A stretch of DNA of 64,000 nucleotides from contig NZ_BEYR01000002.1 in NCBI RefSeq assembly GCF_002933815.1, positions 124,001 through 188,000 on the forward strand, written 5' to 3'. Below, piece after piece: positions 52,157 through 61,356 of this stretch (its first letter is position 1; each line of letters begins with the position of its first letter). The notes under the pieces were generated by a model, which was not told where the DNA came from, did no database searches, and was given only the letters and a program-made list of their open reading frames with translations. The translations under genes were made by a program, and so were the position numbers. This DNA comes from Sphingobacterium sp. HMA12 (GTDB lineage: Bacteria > Bacteroidota > Bacteroidia > Sphingobacteriales > Sphingobacteriaceae).

Positions 52157-53861
52157 ATTTCTTTGCTTTAAAAGCGTCAATACCGCTTTGCAAAAAAGCT
52201 TTGTATTGTTCGATATTATAGTTTGCGCCAGTTTGTGGTACTAATACCGTTCCAGAAGCATCGACAATGACATATAAAGGCTGCGAGTTGCTATTGAAAG
52301 TTGATGCCTGGAAATCACTGTTTTTATTGCCGATTGTTTTAATTTTCTTTCCACTATACTTCGAAATGGATTGTTCATTCGCAGGCAATTCTGTTTTATC
52401 ATCAACAAAGAGTTCAGCCATCACAAATTCCTCTTTTAATAGCTTCGCAACAGCGGGGTCAGTCCATACGTTTGCCTCCATTTTTCGGCAATTGACACAG
52501 TTCCAGCCGGTAAAATCTATCAACACAGGTTTGTTCAGCTCTTTTGCAGCTTCCAGAGCTTGATCATAATCGTAGTAGGGATCAAACCCTTTAGGTGTGC
52601 CACGCTCATGGAATATTTCGGCGTATTTTTTTATTTTGCCATCACTGTGAGCAGGAGCACTTGCAACACCCGCCGAAAGATCAAAGTCCTGAGTTGCGGA
52701 AGGTGGTAAGAAAGCAGAGATAGATTTCAATGGAGCACCCCAAAGACCAGGAACCATATAAACGACAAAGGAGAATACAACAATGGCAAGTATGGTGCGT
52801 GGTACAGAAAGGAATTTTAGTTCGCTATCATGCGAAAACTTGATCTTGCCGAGGAGGTATAAGCCCATAAGACCGAATATAGCAATCCAAAGGGATAGGA
52901 ACACCTCACGATCCAACCAGTTCCAATGATAAGCTAGATCCACGTTGGACAAAAACTTTAAGGCTAAAGCGAGCTCTAAAAATCCAAGGACCACTTTTAC
53001 CGAATTGAGCCATCCGCCAGATTTTGGCAGTGATTTTAGCATGGAAGGGAACATGGCAAACAGGCCGAATGGAATTGCTAAAGCAATGGAAAAACCCAAC
53101 ATGCCGACTGCTGGCCCTAAACGTTCACCTTTTGAAGCAGCTTCGACGAGCAAGGTGCCAATAATTGGACCTGTACAGGAAAAAGATACCAGTGATAAGC
53201 TGAACGCCATAAAGAAAAGTCCAATAAGCCCCCCTTTATCTGATTTGGCATCCATCTTATTGACAAAAGAACTTGGTAAAGTAATTTCGAAAGCCCCAAA
53301 AAAAGAAGCCGCAAAGACAACGAGCAATAGAAAAAACAAGAAATTAAATATGCCATTCGTCGATAAAGCATTGAGCGCATCCGAACCAAAAGCAATTGTG
53401 ATAATCATCCCCAAAGCCACATATATCACAATAATAAAAAGACCATAGAGGAGCGCTTTGCTAATGCCGCTTGCGCGGGTACCCGACTGCTTGGTGAAAT
53501 AGCTGACGGTCAGCGGAAGCATGGGGAAGATGCAAGGCATCAAAAGCGCGGCAAAACCACCGATTAATCCAGCAATAAAAATACTCCAAAGTGATTTTTT
53601 TCCTGTATCTGAATTCGAGGGAGAAACATGTGTCGTTGCCTTATCCAATTTGCTGCTATCCTGGCTGAGGGTCGTGTCTGGAGCGTCTGAAAAAGCCAGA
53701 TCGTCCGGTACAGCCTCCACCGCTGGTGCGGTATCAGGTGAAGTTTCAAATTGAAGCCCTTCTGTACTCGTTAGACTGTCTTGTTGAAATGCAAAAGCTG
53801 TCGTTGTAAGCGAAAGACTAAAAAAAGCAATTAAAAGTAGAATAAATGTGTTTTTTAACAT
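52155..53861 (-). CDS. dsbD: DsbD-type thiol:disulfide reductase (beta and gamma domains)
   Basis: A 568-residue membrane protein. After a signal peptide (FILLLIAFFSLSLTTTAFAF) comes a 65-residue Ser/Asp/Thr-rich linker. About eight transmembrane helices follow (FIAGLIGGFAALLMPCIFPMLPLTVSYF with a Cys near the first, and LVSFSCTGPIIGTLL with the partner Cys). The C-terminal thioredoxin domain has FTGWNCVNCRKME. It carries electrons from cytoplasmic thioredoxin to the periplasm. The usual N-terminal alpha domain is missing and lies in the gene directly upstream (53948-54397). Confidence 0.9.
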   Translation of the reverse strand: MLKNTFILLLIAFFSLSLTTTAFAFQQDSLTSTEGLQFETSPDTAPAVEAVPDDLAFSDAPDTTLSQDSSKLDKATTHVSPSNSDTGKKSLWSIFIAGLIGGFAALLMPCIFPMLPLTVSYFTKQSGTRASGISKALLYGLFIIVIYVALGMIITIAFGSDALNALSTNGIFNFLFFLLLVVFAASFFGAFEITLPSSFVNKMDAKSDKGGLIGLFFMAFSLSLVSFSCTGPIIGTLLVEAASKGERLGPAVGMLGFSIALAIPFGLFAMFPSMLKSLPKSGGWLNSVKVVLGFLELALALKFLSNVDLAYHWNWLDREVFLSLWIAIFGLMGLYLLGKIKFSHDSELKFLSVPRTILAIVVFSFVVYMVPGLWGAPLKSISAFLPPSATQDFDLSAGVASAPAHSDGKIKKYAEIFHERGTPKGFDPYYDYDQALEAAKELNKPVLIDFTGWNCVNCRKMEANVWTDPAVAKLLKEEFVMAELFVDDKTELPANEQSISKYSGKKIKTIGNKNSDFQASTFNSNSQPLYVIVDASGTVLVPQTGANYNIEQYKAFLQSGIDAFKAKK

Positions 53862-53886
53862 GCGTATCTGTTTCTGATGTCAGTTT

Positions 53887-53894
53887 CAAAAATA
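53887..53894 (-). promoter_or_regulatory. dsbD -7 element
   Basis: On the minus strand TATTTTTG fits TAnnTTTG, 25 bases before ATG 53861 and directly after the hairpin at 53899-53918. Confidence 0.5.
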
Positions 53895-53895
53895 G

Positions 53896-53921
53896 AAAAA
53901 GGCGATGAGAATCGCCTTATT
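53896..53921 (-). terminator. Terminator between the DsbD alpha-domain gene and dsbD
   Basis: AAGGCGAT (53899-53906) pairs with ATCGCCTT (53911-53918) around GAGA. On the minus strand a T run follows, so dsbD may be mostly read from its own promoter. Confidence 0.65.
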
Positions 53922-53947
53922 ATTTTATCCGTGTATGATCATTTTTA

Positions 53948-54397
53948 CTATTTGATTGTCACAGCAAAAGCATATTCGTCTGGGGGAAGACATTGTGATG
54001 CATCACAAGCCTGCCATTCTACGGTGCCCTTGACCGTTGCAGTACCTTTATTCAACTTCACTTTTTGTTGAAAGATTACTTCATTTGTGAAGTAACCAAC
54101 ATCCATTTTGAACACGTCTTCGTGTTTTACTTTTGGTTTTGGTTCAGCAGTTTTACCTACCAATGCGTAGTCAGCAGCTTTAGCAAAATTGAATGAGGTG
54201 GGGATAGGTCCGCCATCTTTAATATTTTGCGAATAGATGTGCCATCCGTTTTGGATTGTCCCTTTGACATAAACAACAGCTTCGTTGTTGTTCAGTTTTT
54301 TGCTGGCTACAGTCCATTTTACAGGCTTGTGAATTTGAGCGAAGGCTCCGGTAACTGCGAAAATTACTGCAGTTATTAACAATACTAATTTTTTCAT
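53948..54397 (-). CDS. Stand-alone DsbD N-terminal (alpha) domain protein
   Basis: A 149-residue protein with a signal peptide (MKKLVLLITAVIFAVTGAFAQ). The beta-sandwich domain matches the N-terminal domain of DsbD: HIYSQNIKDGGPIPTSFNF, and the redox pair in EWQACDASQCLPPDEYAF (C-x5-C near the C-terminus). In DsbD this domain takes electrons from the gamma domain and gives them to periplasmic partners. Here it is a separate protein encoded 86 bp upstream of dsbD, which lacks it. Confidence 0.85.
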   Translation of the reverse strand: MKKLVLLITAVIFAVTGAFAQIHKPVKWTVASKKLNNNEAVVYVKGTIQNGWHIYSQNIKDGGPIPTSFNFAKAADYALVGKTAEPKPKVKHEDVFKMDVGYFTNEVIFQQKVKLNKGTATVKGTVEWQACDASQCLPPDEYAFAVTIK

Positions 54398-54520
54398 TTT
54401 CCTAAATAATTATTGCAGTTCGTTATACACCTTTGATAACTAAAGTCTATAAAGGTTTAATTTGTCCGCTTCACAAATTTAACATATTCCACCGTGGTTT
54501 ATCTGGATTTTGTGTAAAGA

Positions 54521-55291
54521 TTAGGATATAAGGTGGCTTATCTCCTTGATGTTGAATTTCTGCAGCTTGTTGTCAATAAGTACTTGCAGTTGGCCATCGA
54601 TTCCCACGGCTTTGATAATCCCGGTTTTTTTTTCTCCCGCGACCAAAAACGGCTTTTCCTCGCCTTTCCAGAAAAGGAGCTCGTTATAATGATCTAATTG
54701 GGAACGCCACGATTGGGTATAAAGGGTATTGTATTCCGTTTGGATACTTGCGAAAAGTTCGGGCGCCAGGTCTTTGATGACATAATCGACTTTGTCCGTA
54801 AGAATGGATAACGAAGTAATTGTTGTCGCTGTGTCAAAATTGACCTGATTGATATTTATGCCTATTCCGATAATAGAAGCATCAATTTTATCCCCCTTTA
54901 ATTTATTTTCAATAAGGATGCCCGCTATTTTTTTGCTGCCGACATAGATGTCATTGGGCCATTTGACGGTCACATCCTGCTTAGTCTTGCGTTTAAGCCA
55001 GTTTACTACGGCGATTGCTACTGTCGCTGAGAGCGCAAACTGTTGTTCTATGGATAAAAAATGAGGTTTTAAAAGAATTGATGTGGTCAGATTTTTTCCA
55101 GGTTCGCTGACCCAGGTACTTCCGCGTTGTCCTTTTCCTTGAAATTGTTCTTCTGCTAAAATGGCAGTACCCTCTCCGAGTGGCTTGAAATTTGACAATA
55201 ATTCTCTTAAATAATCGTTTGTAGAGGCAACTTTGTCAAGATATATTATATTTTGACCGATGATAAGTCCCGAAATATTGTTATTTTGCAA
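54521..55291 (-). CDS. birA: Biotin--[acetyl-CoA-carboxylase] ligase (no DNA-binding domain)
   Basis: A 256-residue biotin protein ligase. Motifs are YLDKVASTNDYLRELL, the biotinyl-AMP loop EEQFQGKGQRGSTWVSEPGKNLTTSILL and VKWPNDIYVGSKKIAGILIE, with a small C-terminal SH3-like domain. There is no N-terminal helix-turn-helix, so it should not be a repressor. It attaches biotin to carboxylase subunits. The start appears to be TTG at 55291; no ATG fits in frame upstream. It diverges from rsfS. Confidence 0.9.
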   Translation of the reverse strand: MQNNNISGLIIGQNIIYLDKVASTNDYLRELLSNFKPLGEGTAILAEEQFQGKGQRGSTWVSEPGKNLTTSILLKPHFLSIEQQFALSATVAIAVVNWLKRKTKQDVTVKWPNDIYVGSKKIAGILIENKLKGDKIDASIIGIGININQVNFDTATTITSLSILTDKVDYVIKDLAPELFASIQTEYNTLYTQSWRSQLDHYNELLFWKGEEKPFLVAGEKKTGIIKAVGIDGQLQVLIDNKLQKFNIKEISHLIS

Positions 55292-55318
55292 ACTGAAAGT
55301 ATTAAATAAATATTAAGT

Positions 55319-55326
55319 CAAAACTA
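55319..55326 (-). promoter_or_regulatory. birA -7 element
   Basis: On the minus strand TAGTTTTG fits TAnnTTTG, 27 bases before the TTG start of birA. Confidence 0.5.
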
Positions 55327-55338
55327 TCATATTTTTTA

Positions 55339-55713
55339 ATGAGTAAAAATAAAAGTTCAGAATTGTCGCAACGTCTATCAGAAATTATCGTTCACGGTAT
55401 GCAGGAAAAGAAAGCAAACGAGATTGTTCGCTTGGATTTAAGAGATCTTCACAGTTCTGTTTCTGATTATTTTGTGATTTGCCATGCCGATTCCAACATT
55501 CAAGTCAATGCTATTGCCAAGAGTGTAGAGGAGGAAGTCTACAAGGCTTTTGGTCAAGAACCCCAATATAAAGAAGGACAATCAAATGGAGAGTGGTTGA
55601 TTTTGGATTTTGTGGATGTGGTTGTACATATCTTTAAGACCGAAAAAAGAGCGCATTATGCCATAGAGGATTTGTGGGGAGATGCACAAGTTCAGCATTT
55701 CCAAAGCGCTTAA
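55339..55713 (+). CDS. rsfS: Ribosomal silencing factor RsfS
   Basis: A 124-residue RsfS/Iojap protein with VRLDLRDLHSSVSDYFVICHADSNIQVNAIA, EGQSNGEWLILDFVDVVVHIFK and YAIEDLWGDAQV, the standard motifs. It binds ribosomal protein uL14 and blocks 30S joining when nutrients are short. The next gene, ftsH, starts 48 bp on and is likely in the same transcript. Confidence 0.93.
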   Translation: MSKNKSSELSQRLSEIIVHGMQEKKANEIVRLDLRDLHSSVSDYFVICHADSNIQVNAIAKSVEEEVYKAFGQEPQYKEGQSNGEWLILDFVDVVVHIFKTEKRAHYAIEDLWGDAQVQHFQSA

Positions 55714-55761
55714 TAACAGCCTCAATTCAACAATTTATACAGAAAATATAATTACGATATA

Positions 55762-57846
55762 ATGAAAAAAATCCCAAGTAGTAAGGTAAGTCCAAAACCG
55801 CCGAAATTCAATTTTGTGTGGCTTATGATTGCCATGTTTTTAGGTTTTTTTGCCTTGCAATATGTTTTTGGAGAGAACCCGGCTAAGGAAATTAGCTATA
55901 GTGATTTTGAAACACGCATGTTAAAAACCGGAGCCGTCGAGCGTCTGGAAGCATATAAGAAAAATGATCTTGTCGAGGTAGAAGTTTATCTAAAAAAAGG
56001 TTGGAAAGACAATCCAAGTTTTAAAGATGTAACCAAGAGCAATGATCCGATTCCGAGTCTTGCTGGCCAGGAGGAAACAGGCCCCCAATATATCTTTAAG
56101 GATGCCTCAGCGGAGGTGTTGGAGAAGAAATTAGCAGCATCACAAGCTGAATTGGCTCCGGGAACACCTAAAGTGCAATTGAAATATGCTGATCGTTCCA
56201 ATCCTTGGGCGAGCTGGTTTGTGACATTTATGTTACCGTTGTTGGTACTGGCAGCGATCTGGATTTTCTTGATGCGCCGCATGGGTGGTGGTGCTGGTGG
56301 CGGCGGTGGTGCGATCTTTAATATCGGCAAATCCAAAGCGCAGTTATTCGATAAAGAATCGCAGATCAACATTACCTTTAACGATGTTGCGGGTTTAGAA
56401 GAAGCAAAACAAGAGGTGATGGAAATTGTGGATTTCTTGAAAAATCCACGTAAGTACACGAATCTAGGAGGTAAAATTCCGAAAGGAGCATTACTTGTAG
56501 GCCCTCCGGGAACAGGTAAAACCTTATTGGCAAAAGCTGTTGCAGGTGAAGCACAAGTACCTTTCTTCTCTTTATCGGGCTCAGACTTCGTGGAGATGTT
56601 TGTCGGTGTGGGTGCTTCACGTGTCCGTGACCTGTTCAAACAAGCGAAAGAGAAAGCGCCATGTATTATCTTCATTGATGAGATTGACGCGATCGGTCGT
56701 GCCCGTGGTAAAAATTCAATGATGGGTGGTAATGACGAACGTGAAAATACATTGAACCAATTGTTGGTAGAAATGGATGGTTTCGGTACGGATTCAGGAG
56801 TTATTATTTTAGCAGCAACAAACCGTATTGATGTATTGGACACAGCATTGTTGCGTCCGGGACGTTTTGACCGTCAGATTTCTATTGATAAACCAGATTT
56901 GATCGGTCGTGAGCATATTTTTAAAGTACACTTAAAGCCATTGAAGTTATCTGCAGAGGTAGATGCCAAAAAATTATCGGCACAGACACCGGGTTTTGCG
57001 GGGGCAGAGATTGCCAACGTATGTAACGAAGCTGCGCTAATTGCTGCACGTAAAAACAAACCTGAGATAGATATGCAAGATTTTCAGGACGCCGTGGATC
57101 GTGTGATCGGTGGTCTTGAGAAAAAGAATAAAATCATTTCTCCTGAAGAGAAACGTATCGTTGCTTACCACGAAGCAGGACATGCTATTGCTGGATGGTA
57201 CTTAGAGCATGCAGATCCTTTGGTAAAAGTATCTATCGTTCCGCGTGGCGTAGCGGCGCTAGGATATGCACAATATCTTCCACGTGAACAGTTCTTATAT
57301 ACAACAGAGCAACTGGTAGACAGCTTGTGTATGACTATGGGTGGACGTGTAGCCGAAGATATTACTTTCGGAAGAATATCTACAGGTGCTCAAAATGACC
57401 TGGAACGTATCACCCAGCTTTCTTATGCAATGATTGCCATCTATGGTATGAACGATAAGGTCGGAAATGTGTCTTTCCGTGACAGCTCAGAGGCGTCTTT
57501 CCAAAAGCCATATTCTGACAAAACGGCAGAGCTGATTGATGCTGAAGTTCGTAATCTGATTACCGATGTCTATGCACGTACAAAACAACTTTTATTGGAT
57601 AAACGTGAAGGATTGATTAAGATTGCGGAGAAACTATTGGAAAAAGAAATTCTTTTCCAATCCGATCTTGAAGAAATATTAGGTAAACGTCCTTTTGAAA
57701 CCAAGACAACCTACGATGAGTTTGTCAATGGTGCCGAGGGGGGCGGAGTACCGCAGACTGATTTACCGTTGGATGTCCACCCTGAAGAAGCTACTTCAAA
57801 AGATGAACAGCGATTAGACAATAATCCGTCAGGTAGTTTAAACTAA
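55762..57846 (+). CDS. ftsH: ATP-dependent zinc metalloprotease FtsH
   Basis: A 694-residue FtsH. Two membrane helices ([19 protein letters not shown] and the one at about residue 155, [19 protein letters not shown]) flank a periplasmic stretch. The AAA domain has Walker A GPPGTGKT, Walker [11 protein letters not shown] and the second region of homology [20 protein letters not shown]. The protease active site is [12 protein letters not shown] (H-E-x-x-H). The C-terminus has a longer acidic tail than E. coli FtsH. It degrades short-lived and misassembled membrane proteins. Confidence 0.96.
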   Translation: MKKIPSSKVSPKPPKFNFVWLMIAMFLGFFALQYVFGENPAKEISYSDFETRMLKTGAVERLEAYKKNDLVEVEVYLKKGWKDNPSFKDVTKSNDPIPSLAGQEETGPQYIFKDASAEVLEKKLAASQAELAPGTPKVQLKYADRSNPWASWFVTFMLPLLVLAAIWIFLMRRMGGGAGGGGGAIFNIGKSKAQLFDKESQINITFNDVAGLEEAKQEVMEIVDFLKNPRKYTNLGGKIPKGALLVGPPGTGKTLLAKAVAGEAQVPFFSLSGSDFVEMFVGVGASRVRDLFKQAKEKAPCIIFIDEIDAIGRARGKNSMMGGNDERENTLNQLLVEMDGFGTDSGVIILAATNRIDVLDTALLRPGRFDRQISIDKPDLIGREHIFKVHLKPLKLSAEVDAKKLSAQTPGFAGAEIANVCNEAALIAARKNKPEIDMQDFQDAVDRVIGGLEKKNKIISPEEKRIVAYHEAGHAIAGWYLEHADPLVKVSIVPRGVAALGYAQYLPREQFLYTTEQLVDSLCMTMGGRVAEDITFGRISTGAQNDLERITQLSYAMIAIYGMNDKVGNVSFRDSSEASFQKPYSDKTAELIDAEVRNLITDVYARTKQLLLDKREGLIKIAEKLLEKEILFQSDLEEILGKRPFETKTTYDEFVNGAEGGGVPQTDLPLDVHPEEATSKDEQRLDNNPSGSLN

Positions 57847-57857
57847 TTTAGATTTTG

Positions 57858-57890
57858 CAGCGCTAGAAAAACTCTAGCGCTGTATTTATA
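57858..57890 (+). terminator. Terminator after ftsH
   Basis: CAGCGCTAGA (57858-57867) pairs with TCTAGCGCTG (57873-57882) with a 5-nt loop. The following tract is only moderately T-rich, so read-through into the LUD gene is possible. Confidence 0.7.
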
Positions 57891-57903
57891 TTGCTATTGA
57901 GCC

Positions 57904-58551
57904 ATGAACGTGAAGAACGCGACAGCGAAGGAGGTAATGTTAAAACGTATACGACAGGCATTACTTCAAAAAAACGATAATCCACATCCTAATTTCAAAG
58001 AAACACCCCTTTACAAAGAAGAGGATGAATTGGTTGATCTTGTTTTTGTTCGTGAACTGACAGCCGCTGGTGGCAAGTTTCTTTATTGCGATGGTGAGAT
58101 CGGCCTCATTGAGAATTTGATTACGTTGACAGAGGTCAATAATATAAAAAATATCTATGCCTGGGAGCAGGGAATCCAAAATCTGTTAAGTCCCTATGGT
58201 TTTCCATTTTTCAAAACAGAGAAAGACTTCGAGTCTGCCAATGCGAGCATTACCTCGTGTGAAGCATTGATTGCACGTAATGGCAGTATTATGGTGAGTA
58301 ATGCAAATGCTTCCGGACGTCGTCTGAGCATCTATCCGCCGATTCATATCGTTGTCGCTAAAGCCTCTCAATTGGTGTGGGATGTGAAAGATGCCTTGGC
58401 TTATATGCAGAAACGTTATGGGCAGGAGATTCCAACGATGATTTCAACGATTACGGGGCCTTCCCGGACAGCTGATATTGAGAAAAGATTAGTTTTGGGG
58501 GCTCATGGCCCCAAAGAACTCTATGTTTTACTTTTAGAAGACCGTTTTTAA
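57904..58551 (+). CDS. LUD-domain protein (LutC/YkgG-like)
   Basis: A 215-residue protein with the LUD fold: IEITSCEAL-like strand SITSCEALIARNGSIMVSNANASGRRLSIYPPIHIVVAKASQLV is broken here over residues about 120-160, then MISTITGPSRTADIEKRLVLGAHGPKELYVLL, the conserved C-terminal GPSxTADIE and GxHGP motifs. In LutABC this subunit takes part in L-lactate oxidation, but stand-alone LUD proteins in Bacteroidota have no proven role. The next gene (rhomboid) starts two bases after its stop, so the two are probably co-transcribed. Confidence 0.85.
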   Translation: MNVKNATAKEVMLKRIRQALLQKNDNPHPNFKETPLYKEEDELVDLVFVRELTAAGGKFLYCDGEIGLIENLITLTEVNNIKNIYAWEQGIQNLLSPYGFPFFKTEKDFESANASITSCEALIARNGSIMVSNANASGRRLSIYPPIHIVVAKASQLVWDVKDALAYMQKRYGQEIPTMISTITGPSRTADIEKRLVLGAHGPKELYVLLLEDRF

Positions 58552-58553
58552 CC

Positions 58554-59177
58554 ATGCTGACTTATTATTTACAGCAAACTCCTGTAGCAAGTGTTATTTT
58601 CTTTTTTACGCTTGTAACGAGTATATATACCTTTTCTCATGAGCAGCTCTATAGTAAGTTAATGCTCCATCCGTATAGTATCGCACGCAAACAGCGCTTG
58701 TATACCATTCTGACAAGTGGTTTTATCCATAAAGATTGGGGGCATCTCCTGTTCAATATGATCACTTTCTATTATTTTGCGTTTGGATTGGAGCGAATAC
58801 TGGCGCAGGCCAGTCCTTATGGGCATCTTTTTTTCGCTGTGATTTATTTAGGTAGTTTGCTGTTAAGCGATATTCCAACGATTATAAAACAGAAAAATAA
58901 TTATGGCTATTACAGTTTAGGCGCTTCAGGTGCGATTTGTGCGGTGCTGTTTAGCTACATTCTCTTTGATCCAACAACCAAGATAGGAGTAATGTTTATC
59001 ATTGGTATGCCCGCTTATCTATTTGCCTTTCTGTTTTTGGGGTATTGCATCTGGGCCTCCAAAAAGGCCCAGGATGGGATTAACCATGATGCGCATTTCT
59101 TTGGTGCATTATCTGGATTGATCCTGACGATCATTTGTTTTCCTTGGGTAATAAAACATTGTCTGGCGCAGTTTTAA
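58554..59177 (+). CDS. Rhomboid-family intramembrane serine protease
   Basis: A 207-residue membrane protein with about six helices. TSGFIHKDWGHLLFNMITFYYF is the conserved L1/helix 2 region. The catalytic Ser lies in LGASGAICAVLFSY (G-x-S-G) and the His in DAHFFGALSG. This is the minimal six-helix bacterial form. It would cleave single-pass membrane proteins within the bilayer; substrates are unknown. The stop overlaps the convergent yifB stop by four bases. Confidence 0.9.
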   Translation: MLTYYLQQTPVASVIFFFTLVTSIYTFSHEQLYSKLMLHPYSIARKQRLYTILTSGFIHKDWGHLLFNMITFYYFAFGLERILAQASPYGHLFFAVIYLGSLLLSDIPTIIKQKNNYGYYSLGASGAICAVLFSYILFDPTTKIGVMFIIGMPAYLFAFLFLGYCIWASKKAQDGINHDAHFFGALSGLILTIICFPWVIKHCLAQF

Positions 59178-60718
59178 AATTTCCCGCCCCAGGTTTCTTT
59201 GTCTAAATTTCTGTATTGGATTGCTTCAGCGAGATGGTGGTTTTCGATCGTTGGACTATTTTCCATGTCTGCGATAGTGCGGGCGACTTTTAATATTCGA
59301 TCGTAAGCTCGTGCAGAAAGATTCAAGCGGTCAATGGCTGTTTTAAGTAATTGCTTTTGCGATTCGCCGATCTGACAGATCGCTCTGGTAAGCTTTGTGC
59401 TCATATGCGCATTACAATGGATATCGGTATAGGATCCAAATCGTTGTTTTTGGATTTCTCTTGTTTGAATGACACGATTGCGAACGATCTGACTGTTTTC
59501 AACGGGACGGGAGGCGCTCAATTCGTCAAATTGTACCGGGGTGACTTCTACATGCAGATCAATGCGATCCAACAAAGGACCTGATATTTTACTTAAATAC
59601 CGCTGAACGGTGTTGCTGCCGCAGATACATTCCTTTTCGGGATGGTTAAAGTACCCGCAGGGGCAGGGGTTCATCGCCGCTATTAACATAAAGCTGGCCG
59701 GATAATCAATGGATAATTTTGCCCGGGATATGTTGATGGTCCGGGATTCCAGTGGTTGTCGCATGACTTCCAGGACACTTCGTTTAAATTCGGGAAGCTC
59801 ATCCAGAAATAGTACGCCGTGATGCGACAACGAGATTTCACCGGGTTGGGGGTTGGAGCCACCACCGACCATGGCAACATCAGAGATGGTATGATGTGGT
59901 GCGCGAAATGGTCGAGTCGTCAGTAGAGCATCTTTAGCTTTGAGATTTCCCGAAACAGAATGAATTTTGGTAGTTTCCAGAGATTCGGCTATATTAAGCG
60001 GCGGTAGAATCGTTGGTAATCTTTTCGCCAGCATGGTCTTTCCTGCTCCTGGTGGACCTATTAGAATGACATTATGACCTCCGGCCGCAGCTATTTCTAA
60101 TGCTCTTTTAATATTTTCCTGTCCACGAACGTCCGAAAAGTCAACATCATACCTATTTGTTTCTGTGTGAAAGAAGGATTGGATGTCGACTTTAGTTGGA
60201 GCAATATTTTTCGAATTATTGAGAAACTGGACCACGTCGCTGAGGTTTTCGACAGCGATCACATCAATTCCAGTAACGATGGCGGCTTCCAGTGCATTTT
60301 GTTGTGGAAGTATGATCCCTTTAAATCCATCCTTTAATGCTTGTAGAGCGATGGATAAAACGCCTCTAACGGGTTTTATACTACCATCTAAAGACAACTC
60401 GCCCAAAATCAGGTAATGTTCCAATAGATTGCTTATTAACTGTCCAGAAGAGGCAAGTATACCGATCGCAATAGATAAATCGTAGCTGGAGCCCTCTTTC
60501 CTGATGTCAGCTGGTGCCAAGTTGACCACAATTTTTTGCCGTGGCATGTGAAGCTGACAGGAAGTAATGGCACTTTCAATACGTCTGAGGCTTTCTTTGA
60601 CAGCATTGTCAGGAAGTCCGACGATATAATAATGCAGTCCTGTAGAAACTACAACCTCAACGGTAATGGTACATGCCTCAATTCCATAGACGGCACTACA
60701 ATAGGTTTTGTTCAACAT
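59174..60718 (-). CDS. YifB/ComM-family Mg-chelatase-like AAA ATPase
   Basis: A 514-residue protein. The N-terminal Lon/S5-like domain reads VEVVVSTGLHYYIVGLPDNAVKESLRRI. The central AAA domain has Walker A IGPPGAGKTMLAKRLP, then FRAPHHTISDVAMVGGG and the Walker B region HGVLFLDELPEF. The zinc-finger-like loop NPCPCGYFNHPEKECICG is also present, with the C-terminal Mg_chelatase_C region (RAYDRILKVARTIADME). Members such as ComM are hexameric branch-migration helicases that help integrate DNA in transformation. The comF homologue at 7719 is far away. Confidence 0.92.
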   Translation of the reverse strand: MLNKTYCSAVYGIEACTITVEVVVSTGLHYYIVGLPDNAVKESLRRIESAITSCQLHMPRQKIVVNLAPADIRKEGSSYDLSIAIGILASSGQLISNLLEHYLILGELSLDGSIKPVRGVLSIALQALKDGFKGIILPQQNALEAAIVTGIDVIAVENLSDVVQFLNNSKNIAPTKVDIQSFFHTETNRYDVDFSDVRGQENIKRALEIAAAGGHNVILIGPPGAGKTMLAKRLPTILPPLNIAESLETTKIHSVSGNLKAKDALLTTRPFRAPHHTISDVAMVGGGSNPQPGEISLSHHGVLFLDELPEFKRSVLEVMRQPLESRTINISRAKLSIDYPASFMLIAAMNPCPCGYFNHPEKECICGSNTVQRYLSKISGPLLDRIDLHVEVTPVQFDELSASRPVENSQIVRNRVIQTREIQKQRFGSYTDIHCNAHMSTKLTRAICQIGESQKQLLKTAIDRLNLSARAYDRILKVARTIADMENSPTIENHHLAEAIQYRNLDKETWGGKF

Positions 60719-60957
60719 GAATTTTATAATCGGTTGATTTAAAGATACTAAATATTAAATTATAAATAATAATACTTTGGCGAATTATTGTAAATCGATA
60801 GAGAATTGTTGGAAAATGACTATATTGTAATTAGATAGATTCTAGTAAATAATGGATAAAATGTGGTATTTGGCAAACGATTTGCTTTATAAATTGTATT
60901 ATTATCGAAGACTAGATTCATCGTATAATAGAATTAGAACTTTAAAAAGAAAAAGAA

Positions 60958-61227
60958 ATGAATGACACAAGTAAAGTAGCTTTGGCGTTGTTGGCAGGTC
61001 TTGCTGCGGGTGCAGCTTTGGGAGTTTTATTTGCTCCGGATAAAGGATCAGATACAAGAGATAAGATCAATGATTCATTAAGCGATTTGAGTGATGCTAT
61101 TCGTGAGAGAGCTGAAGAACAATTCGATCAATTGAATGAATTTAAAGAAAAAATTGTCTCCACCTTAAAAGGTAAATTAAACCAGGCCGAGGAGATTGTA
61201 GACGATGATATCATCGAGCATGCATAG
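60958..61227 (+). CDS. YtxH-like small membrane protein
   Basis: An 89-residue protein. A single glycine/alanine-rich helix LALLAGLAAGAALGVLFAPDKGSDTRDKI is the YtxH/DUF883-type signature, followed by an amphipathic helical tail (LSDAIRERAEEQFDQLNEFKEK). YtxH proteins are linked to general stress in Bacillus, and YqjD-like relatives bind ribosomes at the membrane. It leads a three-gene row with the next two small membrane proteins. The 239-bp gap before it is AT-rich without a clear consensus promoter. Confidence 0.78.
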   Translation: MNDTSKVALALLAGLAAGAALGVLFAPDKGSDTRDKINDSLSDLSDAIRERAEEQFDQLNEFKEKIVSTLKGKLNQAEEIVDDDIIEHA

Positions 61228-61273
61228 AGTGCAAGTCGTCCTTTGGGATGATTTGATGAAATACATAGGATTA

Positions 61274-61340
61274 TAGGCTATTTCAAAAGACCGAATTCAA
61301 ACAATTAAGAAGTTCATATTGGGACTTTTGAGATAGCCTA
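61274..61340. repeat. Long imperfect inverted repeat between ytxH and the holin-like gene
   Basis: TAGGCTATTTCAAAAGACC (61274-61292) and GGACTTTTGAGATAGCCTA (61322-61340) pair with two mismatches, leaving a 29-nt loop. It lacks a good T run. It resembles dispersed GGCTATCTCAAAAG-type hairpins and may be a weak terminator or a small repeat element. Confidence 0.5.
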
Positions 61341-61356
61341 CATAAATTTTAGATGA

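Noticed and set aside
55986..56843. A 285-codon open frame antisense to ftsH
   Set aside because: ftsH reads through the region with all catalytic motifs. The antisense frame gives a low-complexity Pro/Ser-rich protein.
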